Shown here: positions 1 through 6,382 of the stretch, in pieces
Layout of the letters: every line of letters begins with the position of its first letter
Position numbering within the stretch: position 1 is the first letter of the stretch
Origin: Acidothermales bacterium
GTDB lineage: Bacteria > Actinomycetota > Actinomycetes > Streptosporangiales > WHST01
Reading direction: 5' to 3'
Assembly (NCBI GenBank): GCA_017354575.1
Contig: JAFMQP010000071.1
Coordinates: 1 to 12,414, forward strand
DNA: 12,414 nucleotides
Notes under the pieces: model-generated
Databases searched by the model: none
What the model was told of the DNA's origin: nothing
The model's input: the letters and a program-made list of their open reading frames with translations, nothing else
Program-made: the position numbers and the translations under genes

Positions 1-66
1 GCGGGCGAGGCTGCCGACCGCGCCGCCGACGGCGACGACGGCGAGCACGTCGACGTGCGCGAGTAG
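1..66 (+). CDS. C-terminal end of an unidentified upstream protein (partial)
   Basis: Frame 1 is open from the window edge to a TAG stop at 64-66 and encodes 21 residues rich in Ala, Asp and Glu, ending in HVDVRE. Nearly every codon ends in G or C, as in the real genes nearby. Acidic, probably disordered tails of this kind are common on actinobacterial housekeeping proteins. In many actinobacteria glmU or prs lies upstream of rplY, but these few residues do not identify either. A chance open frame is possible in DNA this GC-rich. Confidence 0.45.
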   Translation, partial: AGEAADRAADGDDGEHVDVRE

Positions 67-82
67 ACGGTGCGGGCCGGCA

Positions 83-100
83 CGGCGCGGCGCGGCGCGG
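83..100. repeat. Short 5-bp tandem repeat (CGGCG)
   Basis: The sequence reads CGGCG three times followed by CGG, a perfect period of five over 18 bases. It lies 17 bases after the stop of the upstream gene, in non-coding DNA. No function is evident. Repeats of this sort slip easily during replication and sequencing. Confidence 0.6.
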
Positions 101-179
101 AAGACGTCGTCGGAACGGGACGCCGGGCGCAGCAGGGCACGGCGCACCCTGGGCCTCGGGTCATGCTCGCCGGACAGCG

Positions 180-204
180 CGGTCCCCTCTCCGTCCAGGG
201 ACCG
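180..204 (+). terminator. Possible hairpin terminator of the upstream gene
   Basis: CGGTCCC (180-186) and GGGACCG (198-204) form a perfect 7-bp GC-rich stem with an 11-base loop. It sits between the stop at 66 and the PAP2 gene. No T-run follows, so it would have to be the tract-less kind of terminator often seen in actinobacteria. A chance inverted repeat is a real alternative. I see no gene in the rest of 67-330. Confidence 0.3.
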
Positions 205-300
205 TTGGCGACGTGCGTCGCGGTTGCTGCGGCGAGCCCCTCCGCCGTACCGACGGCGCCAGTCTATCCGGGCGCTCAGGTCGGGCCCTGTACGGTCGAG

Positions 301-318
301 CTACTACCGATGTAGTAG
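301..318. promoter_or_regulatory. Perfect inverted repeat, BlaI/MecI-like operator candidate
   Basis: CTACTAC, spacer CGAT, GTAGTAG: both 7-base arms match exactly. The repeat ends 12 bases before the ATG of the PAP2 gene. The core TACTAC-N4-GTAGTA resembles operators of the BlaI/MecI/CopY winged-helix repressors, whose sites contain TACA/TGTA arms; the left arm differs from that ideal by one base (C for A). Bound repressor would cover the promoter or ribosome-binding region. No BlaI-like gene is in the window, so the regulator is inferred. The nearby PadR protein is another candidate. Confidence 0.5.
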
Positions 319-330
319 AAAGTTCAGAAG

Positions 331-1014
331 ATGTTCGACAACAGTGTGTTCCTCGCCGTGAACGCGTTCGCCAGGCAGACGCCGTGGCTGCACGGCTTCC
401 TCCTCGGCTACGCGGACGAAGGGTTCCTGTCGTTCGCGGTGCTGATGGTCGCCGGCTGGTGGCTGGCCCGGCGCGCCGCGGACGTCCGCCGGATGGCCGC
501 GGCGCTCTGGACGCCGATCGCCACGCTGCTCGCGGTTGCGGTCAACCAGCCGCTCGTCGCGCTCTTCCACGAACCGCGGCCGTTCGTCGCCTACCACCAC
601 ATCCTCGTGCTGGGCCACCACGGCGCCGACCCCGGGTTCCCCAGCGACCACGCCACCATGGCCGGTGCGGCGGCCGCCGGGCTCTTCCTCGTCTCCCGTC
701 GCCTCGGCGCGTTCACCGCCTTCGCCGCGCTGCTGATGGCGTTCGCCCGGGTGTACGTCGCCGACCACTACCCGCGGGACGTGGCCGCGGGCCTCGTGCT
801 CGGCGCGGTGGTCTGTCTGCTGGGATTCCTGGTGCTGCGCCGCCTGCTCGTCCGGCTCGTGGAGTGGCTGGCGGGTACGCGGGTACGCCCGCTCGTGCTG
901 TGCCGGCGGGCGTACCCGGTGTACGTGCCTCAGTCCTCGGCGTCCTCGTCGTCGGCGCCCGGCTCGTCCGCCGTGGCGGACTCCTCCGGGTCGTCCTCGG
1001 CGAGGATCCGGTAG
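331..1014 (+). CDS. PAP2-family membrane phosphatase, BcrC-like (probable undecaprenyl-diphosphatase)
   Basis: This 227-aa integral membrane protein belongs to the PAP2 acid-phosphatase superfamily. The family signatures are visible: PRP at 82-84, PSDH at 104-107, and R140-x5-H146-x3-D150, which supplies the catalytic His/Asp pair. The lysine usual ahead of the RP motif is not evident. PSDH in place of PSGH is typical of BcrC-type enzymes, which dephosphorylate undecaprenyl diphosphate at the outer membrane face to recycle the cell-wall lipid carrier. Hydrophobic segments lie near 31-46, 57-80, 109-121, 126-143 and 151-175. The start was chosen because it gives a normal N-terminus; only a weak AGAAAG precedes it. 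The last ~45 residues are odd: they run through a hairpin and then read antisense to the PadR gene, giving a Ser-rich tail. Substrate is inferred from family only. Confidence 0.85.
   Translation: MFDNSVFLAVNAFARQTPWLHGFLLGYADEGFLSFAVLMVAGWWLARRAADVRRMAAALWTPIATLLAVAVNQPLVALFHEPRPFVAYHHILVLGHHGADPGFPSDHATMAGAAAAGLFLVSRRLGAFTAFAALLMAFARVYVADHYPRDVAAGLVLGAVVCLLGFLVLRRLLVRLVEWLAGTRVRPLVLCRRAYPVYVPQSSASSSSAPGSSAVADSSGSSSARIR
880..918. terminator. 13-bp perfect hairpin between convergent PAP2 and PadR genes
   Basis: The arm 880-892 (CGGGTACGCCCGC) is the exact reverse complement of 906-918, with a 13-base loop. This is the strongest inverted repeat I found in the window. It lies inside the 3' end of the PAP2 frame and only 11 bases beyond the PadR stop, where a bidirectional terminator for converging genes is expected. 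No T-run is present on either strand. Confidence 0.6.
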
Positions 1015-1676
1015 AGCGCGCGGCGCGCGTCGGCCAGCACCTGCTTGGCCTGCTGGAGCTGGGCGGTGGTGCCCGCCTGGGTCACCTGGATGGCGGCCCA
1101 GGACAGCTGGGCGCCGAGTGCCGTGAGCTCCTGCACGTCGTCGTCGATGTCGCCGGAGACCGAATCCCACGGGGCGTCGTACGCCTCCGGCCGGGAGTCG
1201 ACGTGCTCGCGGCCCTCGTCGGTGAGCTCGTACGCCTTGCGCCCGTCCACCTCGGTGGTGCGGACCAGCCCCTCGTCCTCGAGCTGCTGCAGTGCCGGGT
1301 AGACCGAGCCCGGGCTCGGACGCCAGTAGCCGGCGCTGCGCTCCCTGAGCTCCTGGATGACCTGATAGCCGTTCATCGGCCGCTCGCCGAGCAGGGCGAG
1401 CACCCCGGCGCGGACGTCGCCGCGCCGTGCCCGTGCCTTGCGGAAGCCGCGGCGGCCGAACCCGCGCGGGCCGAACCCCCGCGGGTCGAAGCCGGGGCCC
1501 GGGCCGAACCCGGGGCGGGGGCCGAAGCCCGGTGGCACGGGCGGCATCGGCGGGAGCCCGCCGCGTGGCCCGCGGCGACGGCTGCCGTGACGCCGGCCGC
1601 GCTCCTCGTGCTCCTCGGACATGTGGTTGAACCAGGGGCCGTGAGTCCACGGCCCCCTCATCGCTGCTGCGTCCAT
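930..1676 (-). CDS. PadR-family transcriptional regulator with Gly/Phe/Pro-rich N-terminus
   Basis: The 248-aa product has a winged-helix DNA-binding domain at about 86-160. It contains the usual PadR patterns: GVLALLGERPMNGYQVIQEL, then SPGSVYPALQQLEDEGLV, then KAYELTDEG. A helical region (177-226) is the likely dimerisation part, and the last 20 residues are acidic. Residues 30-80 are low complexity, with repeated FGPR/PGFG units, a flexible N-terminal extension often seen in actinobacterial PadR proteins. The frame stays open to 1841, but the ATG at 1674-1676 is preferred because GAGAGGA (plus-strand 1687-1693) lies 10 bases upstream. PadR proteins usually repress their own gene and a nearby transporter or stress gene; the ligand is unknown. 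Its 3' end overlaps the PAP2 gene by 85 bases. Confidence 0.88.
   Translation of the reverse strand: MDAAAMRGPWTHGPWFNHMSEEHEERGRRHGSRRRGPRGGLPPMPPVPPGFGPRPGFGPGPGFDPRGFGPRGFGRRGFRKARARRGDVRAGVLALLGERPMNGYQVIQELRERSAGYWRPSPGSVYPALQQLEDEGLVRTTEVDGRKAYELTDEGREHVDSRPEAYDAPWDSVSGDIDDDVQELTALGAQLSWAAIQVTQAGTTAQLQQAKQVLADARRALYRILAEDDPEESATADEPGADDEDAED
1437..1529 (-). repeat. Imperfect in-frame repeats coding the FGP-rich part of PadR
   Basis: Related units of the form GGGTTCGGCCCG recur here on the minus strand and encode residues 50-80 of the PadR protein, where F-G-P/R motifs alternate. The units vary in length and sequence. They stay in frame, so they look like coding repeats rather than an independent element. 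Confidence 0.6.
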
Positions 1677-1717
1677 GTGGATCGCGTCCTCTCTTTCGAC
1701 TGTCTGCGATGCGTCAA

Positions 1718-1727
1718 CGATATATCG
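1718..1727. promoter_or_regulatory. CGATATATCG palindrome upstream of padR (probable operator)
   Basis: This perfect 10-bp palindrome is one of the few AT-rich spots in the window and lies 41 bases upstream of the PadR start. On the minus strand it overlaps a possible -10 (TATCGT) with a weak -35 (TTGCCT) 17 bases earlier. PadR-family proteins commonly bind AT-rich dyads in their own promoters, so autoregulation is the simplest reading. Binding is inferred. Confidence 0.5.
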
Positions 1728-1771
1728 GAATAGCTCGGGAGGCAAGAGCTGTGCGTACGGCCGATGCGCGT

Positions 1772-1800
1772 TTCGCCCCGGTGAGCGGTGCCGATAGACT
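1772..1800 (+). promoter_or_regulatory. Candidate promoter of rplY
   Basis: TAGACT at 1795-1800 is a reasonable actinobacterial -10 box. A weak -35 (TTCGCC, 1772-1777) lies exactly 17 bases upstream. Transcription from here would leave a leader of about 100 bases before rplY. The region is also the divergent upstream region of padR, so the two promoters may interfere. Confidence 0.35.
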
Positions 1801-1814
1801 CGGAGACTCGTCCG

Positions 1815-1831
1815 GGTGTGGCGCACACACC
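1815..1831 (+). other. Small hairpin in the rplY leader
   Basis: GGTGTG (1815-1820) pairs perfectly with CACACC (1826-1831) across a 5-base loop. It would lie near the 5' end of the rplY transcript. Some ribosomal-protein genes have structured autoregulatory leaders, but this stem is short and nothing ties it to a known leader class. Confidence 0.25.
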
Positions 1832-1909
1832 CACCACGCACCGTCAGGTGCGATCCGATCGTCGACGGATGCGACCGCCGTCCAGACCGCTGCTACGAGG
1901 AGTTCCGCC

Positions 1910-2566
1910 GTGTCCGAGGTCCGTATCCAGGCCGAGCCGCGTACCGAGTTCGGCAAGGGCGCGGCCCGCCGTATCCGCCGTGCCGACAAGGTGCCCGTCG
2001 TGCTCTACGGCCACGGCGGCGAGCCGCGGCATCTGTCCATGCCCGGTCACGAGCTGATGCTGGCGCTGAAGACGCCGAACGTGCTGCTGCGCATCGACGG
2101 CATCGGCACGTCCGAGCTGGCGCTGCCGAAGGCCGTGCAGCGCGACCCGATCAAGGGCTTCCTCGAGCACGTGGACCTCATCCTGGTCCGCAGCGGCGAG
2201 AAGGTCAGCGTCGAGGTGCCGGTCAAGGTCACCGGCGACGTCGTGGTCGACGGCATGCTCGACCTCCAGCTGAACAGCCTCGCGGTCCTCGCCGAGGCCA
2301 CCCACATCCCCACCGAGTTCGAGGTGGACATCCAGGGGCTGGCGATCGGCGACCAGGTCACCGCGGCGGACGTCAAGCTGCCCGGCGGCGTCGAGCTCGA
2401 CGTCGACCCCGAGGCGCTCGTCCTCCACATCATCGCGGCGCCGACGGCCGAGGAGCTCGCCGAGGGCGAGGAAGAGGAAGGCGCCGAGGCCGCCGAGGGC
2501 GAGGCCGAGGGTGCCGAGGAGGACGCCGAGTCCGCGGCGGAGGAGCCCGCCGAGTCGGCCGGCTGA
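1910..2566 (+). CDS. rplY: Ribosomal protein L25, long TL5/Ctc type
   Basis: This 218-aa protein is the general-stress form of ribosomal protein bL25, which binds 5S rRNA in the 50S subunit. Residues 1-93 are the L25 RNA-binding domain (RTEFGKGAARRIRR, KVPVVLYG, and a DPIKGFLEHVDL stretch). Residues 94-180 form the beta-rich C-terminal TL5 domain (VEVPVKVTGD, PTEFEVDIQGL, VDPEALVLHI). The last ~38 residues are an acidic Glu/Ala tail, common in actinobacteria. The frame is open far upstream, but GTG at 1910 gives the normal N-terminus SEVRIQAEPR and has ACGAGGAG (1895-1902) 7 bases before it. pth follows after 21 bases and is probably co-transcribed. Confidence 0.95.
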   Translation: MSEVRIQAEPRTEFGKGAARRIRRADKVPVVLYGHGGEPRHLSMPGHELMLALKTPNVLLRIDGIGTSELALPKAVQRDPIKGFLEHVDLILVRSGEKVSVEVPVKVTGDVVVDGMLDLQLNSLAVLAEATHIPTEFEVDIQGLAIGDQVTAADVKLPGGVELDVDPEALVLHIIAAPTAEELAEGEEEEGAEAAEGEAEGAEEDAESAAEEPAESAG

Positions 2567-2572
2567 GCCGGC
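2558..2572 (+). other. Inverted repeat centred on the rplY stop codon
   Basis: GCCGGC-TGA-GCCGGC: two identical self-complementary 6-base arms flank the TGA of rplY. The stem would sit 15 bases before the pth ATG, where no Shine-Dalgarno sequence is visible. It could affect coupling between the genes, or be chance in GC-rich DNA. It is too short for a confident terminator. Confidence 0.3.
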
Positions 2573-2587
2573 GGCCCGCTCCCTCCG

Positions 2588-3190
2588 ATGGACGCAGCTT
2601 CCACGGCGTCCGCGCCGTGGCTGGTCGTCGGGCTGGGCAACCCCGGCCCGACGTACGCGGGCAACCGGCACAACGTCGGCTTCCTCGTCGTCGACCTGCT
2701 CGCGAAGCGGCGGGGCGGCAGGTTCAGGCGCGGCCGGTTCCGCGCGGAGGTCGCCGAGGAGCGCATCGACGGCGTGCGGTGCGTGCTCGCGAAGCCGCAG
2801 ACGTACATGAACGACTCGGGTGCGGCGGTCGCCGGTCTACGCGGCTTCTTCAAGGTGCCGCTCGACCGCGTCGTGGTCGTGCACGACGAGCTGGACCTCG
2901 AGTACGGCCAGCTGCGTACCAAACTGGGCGGCGGCGACAACGGGCACAACGGGCTGAGGTCGATCCGCACCTCGCTTGGCAGTGGGGAGTTCTACCGGGT
3001 GCGTTTCGGCATCGGCCGGCCGCCGGGCCGGATGACCCCGCACGACTACGTGCTCAAGGACTTCGGCCGCGCCGAGCGCGGCGACCTCGGCTACCACGTC
3101 GACCGCGCGGCGGACGCCGTGGAGTCCCTGCTACGGGACGGCCTCGAGCGGACCCAGAACATCTTCAACACGCGACCGCCCGCGCCGTGA
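2588..3190 (+). CDS. pth: Peptidyl-tRNA hydrolase
   Basis: This 200-aa cytoplasmic enzyme cleaves the ester bond of peptidyl-tRNA released from stalled ribosomes and so recycles tRNA. Family signatures are complete: VVGLGNPGPTYAGNRHNVG at 13-31 with catalytic His28, KPQTYMNDSG at 69-78 (Asn75), VVVHDELDL at 96-104 with Asp100, and GGGDNGHNGLRS (Asn121). Length is normal for bacterial Pth. The ATG at 2588 lacks a clear Shine-Dalgarno (CCCTCC precedes it), so translation may be coupled to rplY, 21 bases upstream. rplY-pth adjacency is conserved in actinobacteria. Confidence 0.96.
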   Translation: MDAASTASAPWLVVGLGNPGPTYAGNRHNVGFLVVDLLAKRRGGRFRRGRFRAEVAEERIDGVRCVLAKPQTYMNDSGAAVAGLRGFFKVPLDRVVVVHDELDLEYGQLRTKLGGGDNGHNGLRSIRTSLGSGEFYRVRFGIGRPPGRMTPHDYVLKDFGRAERGDLGYHVDRAADAVESLLRDGLERTQNIFNTRPPAP

Positions 3191-3236
3191 GCTCCGTCGT
3201 CGTGCTACTAATGTCCCGCCAGTCCGACGCGTACCG

Positions 3237-4022
3237 ATGACCGAGGTGACCGGGGTGACCGACGGCGATCACCAGGTCGCCCGTGCCGCGGCGGCGCGCA
3301 CCGGCGAGGTGCTGCGCGAGCTGCGCTGGCTGAACCGCGACGCCGACCCGGCCAGGCTGCGGATGGAGGGCGACCGGTCGGCGCAGGCGTGTCTCGCCGA
3401 GTACCTCGCCGAGGTACGGCCGGACGACGTCGTGTTCTCCGAGGAGGCCGCCGACGACCCGGTTCGGCTCGACGCCGACCGCGTGTGGATCGTCGACCCG
3501 CTCGACGGCACCCGCGAGTTCGGCGAGGTGGGCCGCGGCGACTGGGCCGTGCACGTCGCACTCTGGGTCAGGGACGGCGACGACGGCAGGCTCGCCGCCG
3601 GAGCGGTCGCGCTGCCCGCGCTCGACGTCGTGCTGACCGCGGACGAGCCGCCCGCGCTCGGCACCGTGGAGGCTCCACCACGTATCGTGGTCAGCCGTAC
3701 CCGCCCGCCGGCCGAGGCCGTCCGCCTGGCCGAGCAGCTGCGGGGAGAGCTCGTCCCGATGGGATCCGCCGGCGCGAAGGTGGGAGCGGTGCTGCGTGGT
3801 GAGGCGGAGGCGTACGTCCACTCCGGCGGGCAGTACCAGTGGGACTCCGCCGCCCCGGTGGCCGTCGCGCGTGCCGCGGGCCTGCAGACGTCCCGACTGG
3901 ACGGCTCCCCACTGGTCTACAACAGGGCCGACCGGGCTCTGCCCGACCTCGTCGTGTGTCGCCAGGAGGTGGCCGGCGAGATCATGAGAGCCTTGAACGA
4001 CCGATCGACGCGGATCGCGTAG
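3237..4022 (+). CDS. cysQ: 3'(2'),5'-bisphosphate nucleotidase (PAP phosphatase)
   Basis: This 261-aa protein is a member of the inositol-monophosphatase-like, Mg-dependent phosphatase family. CysQ converts PAP, the by-product of PAPS use, to AMP, preventing inhibition of sulfotransferases and PAPS reductase. Metal-binding motifs are present: FSEE at 67-70, WIVDPLDGTREF at 84-95 and QWDSAAP at 201-207. Its place 20 bases before cysD supports CysQ over a general inositol phosphatase. The start is uncertain: ATG at 3237 has no Shine-Dalgarno, while GTG at 3255 has GAGG 8 bases upstream and would remove six residues. The 46-base gap from pth holds an AT-rich patch (CTACTAAT, 3205-3212) that might be a -10, so a separate promoter is possible. 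I see no riboswitch in the short leader. Confidence 0.92.
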   Translation: MTEVTGVTDGDHQVARAAAARTGEVLRELRWLNRDADPARLRMEGDRSAQACLAEYLAEVRPDDVVFSEEAADDPVRLDADRVWIVDPLDGTREFGEVGRGDWAVHVALWVRDGDDGRLAAGAVALPALDVVLTADEPPALGTVEAPPRIVVSRTRPPAEAVRLAEQLRGELVPMGSAGAKVGAVLRGEAEAYVHSGGQYQWDSAAPVAVARAAGLQTSRLDGSPLVYNRADRALPDLVVCRQEVAGEIMRALNDRSTRIA

Positions 4023-4028
4023 CCGTAG

Positions 4029-4045
4029 AAGGAGCACCAGGTTTG
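4029..4045 (+). promoter_or_regulatory. Ribosome-binding site deciding the TTG start of cysD
   Basis: AAGGAG at 4029-4034 is a strong Shine-Dalgarno placed 8 bases before TTG (4043-4045). No ATG or GTG in this frame lies nearby; the next codons read TTVDYRLSQ, which matches where CysD proteins begin. Longer versions of the frame starting inside cysQ are therefore spurious. Confidence 0.8.
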
Positions 4046-4951
4046 ACCACGGTCGACTACCGCCTGTCCCAGCTGGACGCGCTGGAGGCGGAGGGTATCC
4101 ACATCATCCGCGAGGCCGCCGCCGAGTGCGAGCGGCCCGCGCTGCTGTTCTCCGGCGGCAAGGACTCCTGTGTCCTGCTCCACCTCGCCGTGAAGGCGTT
4201 CTGGCCGGCCAAGGTGCCCTTCCCCGTCCTGCACGTCGACACCGGGCACAACTTCCCCGAGGTCATCGAGTTCCGCGACATGCTCGTCGACAAGCTCGGC
4301 GTCCGGCTGGAGGTGGCGTCCGTGCAGGACGCCGTCGACGACGGCCGCGTCGTCGAACGCCCGGGACAGAGCCGCAACCGGCTGCAGACGCAGGTGCTGC
4401 TGGACGCGATCGTCGAGCACGGCTTCGACGCGCTGTTCGGCGGTGCGCGCCGGGACGAGGAGAAGGCGCGGGCCAAGGAGCGGGTGTTCTCGTTCCGCGA
4501 CGAGTTCGGCCAGTGGGAGCCGAAGGCGCAGCGGCCGGAGCTGTGGAGCCTCTACAACACCCGCGTGCAACCCGGCGAGCACATGCGCGTGTTCCCGCTG
4601 TCCAACTGGACCGAGCTGGACATCTGGGACTACGTCGCCCGCGAGCACATCGAGCTGCCGTCGATCTACTTCGCCCACCAGCGCACGGTGTTCGAGCGCG
4701 ACGGGATGCTGCTCTTCGACCACGAGGTCACCGCCCGGCGTCCGGACGAGGCGGCGTACCAGGCGACCGTCCGGTACCGCACGGTGGGGGACATGTCCTG
4801 CACCGGCGCGGTCGAGTCCACGGCCGGCACCGTGGAGGACGTCATCGCCGAGGTGGCCACGAGCCGGATCACCGAGCGCGGCGCGACCCGCGCCGACGAC
4901 AAGTTCAGCGAGGCCGCGATGGAGGACAGGAAGCGGGAGGGCTACTTCTGA
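4043..4951 (+). CDS. cysD: Sulfate adenylyltransferase small subunit
   Basis: CysD catalyses adenylation of sulfate by ATP to APS and pyrophosphate, driven by the GTPase CysN. The 302-aa product matches the usual family length. It is an N-type ATP-pyrophosphatase: the PP-loop SGGKDS lies at 37-42, followed by conserved HVDTGHNFPEVIEFRD, GARRDEEKARAKERVFSFRD, SNWTELDIWDY and the C-terminal DRKREGYF. Translation begins at a rare TTG supported by AAGGAG. Its TGA (4949-4951) shares one base with the cysN ATG, so the subunits are translationally coupled. Confidence 0.97.
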   Translation: MTTVDYRLSQLDALEAEGIHIIREAAAECERPALLFSGGKDSCVLLHLAVKAFWPAKVPFPVLHVDTGHNFPEVIEFRDMLVDKLGVRLEVASVQDAVDDGRVVERPGQSRNRLQTQVLLDAIVEHGFDALFGGARRDEEKARAKERVFSFRDEFGQWEPKAQRPELWSLYNTRVQPGEHMRVFPLSNWTELDIWDYVAREHIELPSIYFAHQRTVFERDGMLLFDHEVTARRPDEAAYQATVRYRTVGDMSCTGAVESTAGTVEDVIAEVATSRITERGATRADDKFSEAAMEDRKREGYF

Positions 4952-6207
4952 TGGACCTGCTCCGGTTCGCCACGGCCGGTTCGGTCGACGACGGCAAGAG
5001 CACGATGATCGGCCGGCTGCTCTTCGACTCCAAGGCGATCTTCGAGGACCAGCTCGACGCGGTCGAGCGGGCGAGCCGCACCCGCGGCACCGAGTACACC
5101 GACCTCGCGCTGCTGACCGACGGCCTGCGCGCCGAGCGCGAGCAGGGCATCACGATCGACGTGGCGTACCGGTACTTCGCGACGCCGCGGCGGAAGTTCA
5201 TCATCGCCGACACCCCGGGCCACGTGCAGTACACCCGCAACATGGTCACCGGCGCGTCCACCGCGAACCTCGGCGTCGTGCTCGTCGACGCCCGCAACGG
5301 ACTCACCGAGCAGAGCCGCAGGCACGCGTTCCTGCTCAACCTGCTGCGCGTGCCGCACGTCCTGCTCGCCGTCAACAAGATGGACCTCGTCGGGTACGCC
5401 GAGGACGTGTACGAGCGGATCCGCGAGGAGTTCCAGATCTTCGCCCAGCGGCTGAACGTCGCCGACCTCACGGTCATACCGATCTCGGCGCTCAAGGGCG
5501 ACAACGTCGTCGAGCGGTCCGCGGAGATGAGCTGGTACGACGGCCCGACGCTGCTCGGCCACCTGGAGAACATCCACGTCGCCAGCGACCGCAACCTCAT
5601 CGACGTGCGCTTCCCCGTCCAGTACGTGATCCGGCCGAAGTCGAACCAGTACCACGACTTCCGCGGCTACGCCGGCACCCTGGCGGGCGGCGTGATGAAG
5701 GTCGGCGACGAGGTGATGGTGCTGCCGTCGGGCTTCACCAGCACGATCACGGGGATCGACACCTACGACGGGCCGGTCCAGGAGGCCTTCCCCGAGAAGG
5801 CCGTCGTCGTCCGGCTCGCCGACGACATCGACATCTCCCGCGGCGACATGATCTGCCGGCCGCACAACTCGCCGCGGGTCACCCAGGATCTCGACGCCAT
5901 GGTGTGCTGGATGGGCGAGCGCGGCACGCTGCGCAAGGGCGGCAGGTACGTGCTGAAGCACACCACCCGCACCGTCCGCGCGATCGTCCGCGACCTGCAC
6001 TACCGGCTCGACATCAACACGCTGCACCGCGACGAGGCCGCGGACGCGTTGACGTTGAACGAGATCGGCCGCATCACGCTGCGCACGACGCAGCCGCTGT
6101 TCGCCGACGACTACGGGCGCAACCGCACCACGGGCGGGTTCATCCTCATCGACGAGGCGACGAACCAGACCGTGGCCGCGGGCATGCTCGACCTCGACAA
6201 GACCTGA
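4951..6207 (+). CDS. cysN: Sulfate adenylyltransferase GTPase subunit, not fused to CysC
   Basis: CysN is an EF-Tu-like GTPase whose GTP hydrolysis drives APS synthesis by CysD. The 418-aa product has P-loop GSVDDGKST (10-18), the switch I region EREQGITIDVAYRYF, DTPGH at 87-91, NKMD at 142-145 and an ISALKGDNV stretch, then the beta-barrel domains II and III. It ends at LDLDKT with a TGA. Many actinobacteria, including mycobacteria, carry an APS-kinase domain fused here; this one does not, so kinase activity must come from elsewhere, probably the gene at 11645-12414. The start has GGGAGG 10 bases upstream. Confidence 0.97.
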   Translation: MDLLRFATAGSVDDGKSTMIGRLLFDSKAIFEDQLDAVERASRTRGTEYTDLALLTDGLRAEREQGITIDVAYRYFATPRRKFIIADTPGHVQYTRNMVTGASTANLGVVLVDARNGLTEQSRRHAFLLNLLRVPHVLLAVNKMDLVGYAEDVYERIREEFQIFAQRLNVADLTVIPISALKGDNVVERSAEMSWYDGPTLLGHLENIHVASDRNLIDVRFPVQYVIRPKSNQYHDFRGYAGTLAGGVMKVGDEVMVLPSGFTSTITGIDTYDGPVQEAFPEKAVVVRLADDIDISRGDMICRPHNSPRVTQDLDAMVCWMGERGTLRKGGRYVLKHTTRTVRAIVRDLHYRLDINTLHRDEAADALTLNEIGRITLRTTQPLFADDYGRNRTTGGFILIDEATNQTVAAGMLDLDKT

Positions 6208-6214
6208 AGCCCGG

Positions 6215-6382
6215 TCACCGGTCGTCGGGCTCGTCCGGTGTCCCCTCGCCGACGTCCGGGTGGTCCTCGTCCGGCACGACGACGTCCTTGCCGCGTGCCG
6301 TTTCGCGCAGGTGCTCGAGCAGCCGGCGGTCCTCCTCGCTCAGGTCCTGCTCGCCCGAGACCTCTCGCCGTGGATCGCTCAT
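6215..6382 (-). CDS. Small acidic hypothetical protein, 55 aa
   Basis: An ATG at 6380-6382 opens a 55-codon minus-strand frame beginning MSDPRREVSG and ending in EPDDR with TGA at 6215-6217. About nine in ten codons end in G or C, matching real genes here. The protein is strongly charged: a likely short helix (LSEEDRRLLEHLRETARG, 14-31) is followed by an acidic, probably disordered tail. No membrane segment or cysteine is present. It lies tail to tail with cysN, only 7 bases from the cysN stop, a compact placement that favours a real gene. No good Shine-Dalgarno is visible (TTAGCACACCGGC precedes the ATG). I do not recognise a family. Confidence 0.6.
   Translation of the reverse strand: MSDPRREVSGEQDLSEEDRRLLEHLRETARGKDVVVPDEDHPDVGEGTPDEPDDR

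Noticed and set aside
259..269. Minus-strand GGATAGACTGG resembling the -10 region of rplY
   Set aside because: It shares GATAGACT with the rplY promoter, but there is no -35 at proper spacing and no minus-strand gene downstream for it to serve.
213..1733. Long open frames on both strands across the PAP2 and PadR genes
   Set aside because: They are Arg/Pro/Ala-rich without domains and conflict with two genes that have clear family motifs.
3191..3236. A riboswitch or S-box type leader before the sulfur genes
   Set aside because: Only 46 bases separate pth from cysQ, too little for known SAM riboswitches, and no suitable stem is visible.
4126..4950. An in-frame upstream extension of cysN that would make a 693-aa protein
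   Set aside because: The extension is Arg/Ala-rich nonsense overlapping cysD in another frame. The ATG at 4951 has a ribosome site and gives the normal CysN N-terminus.
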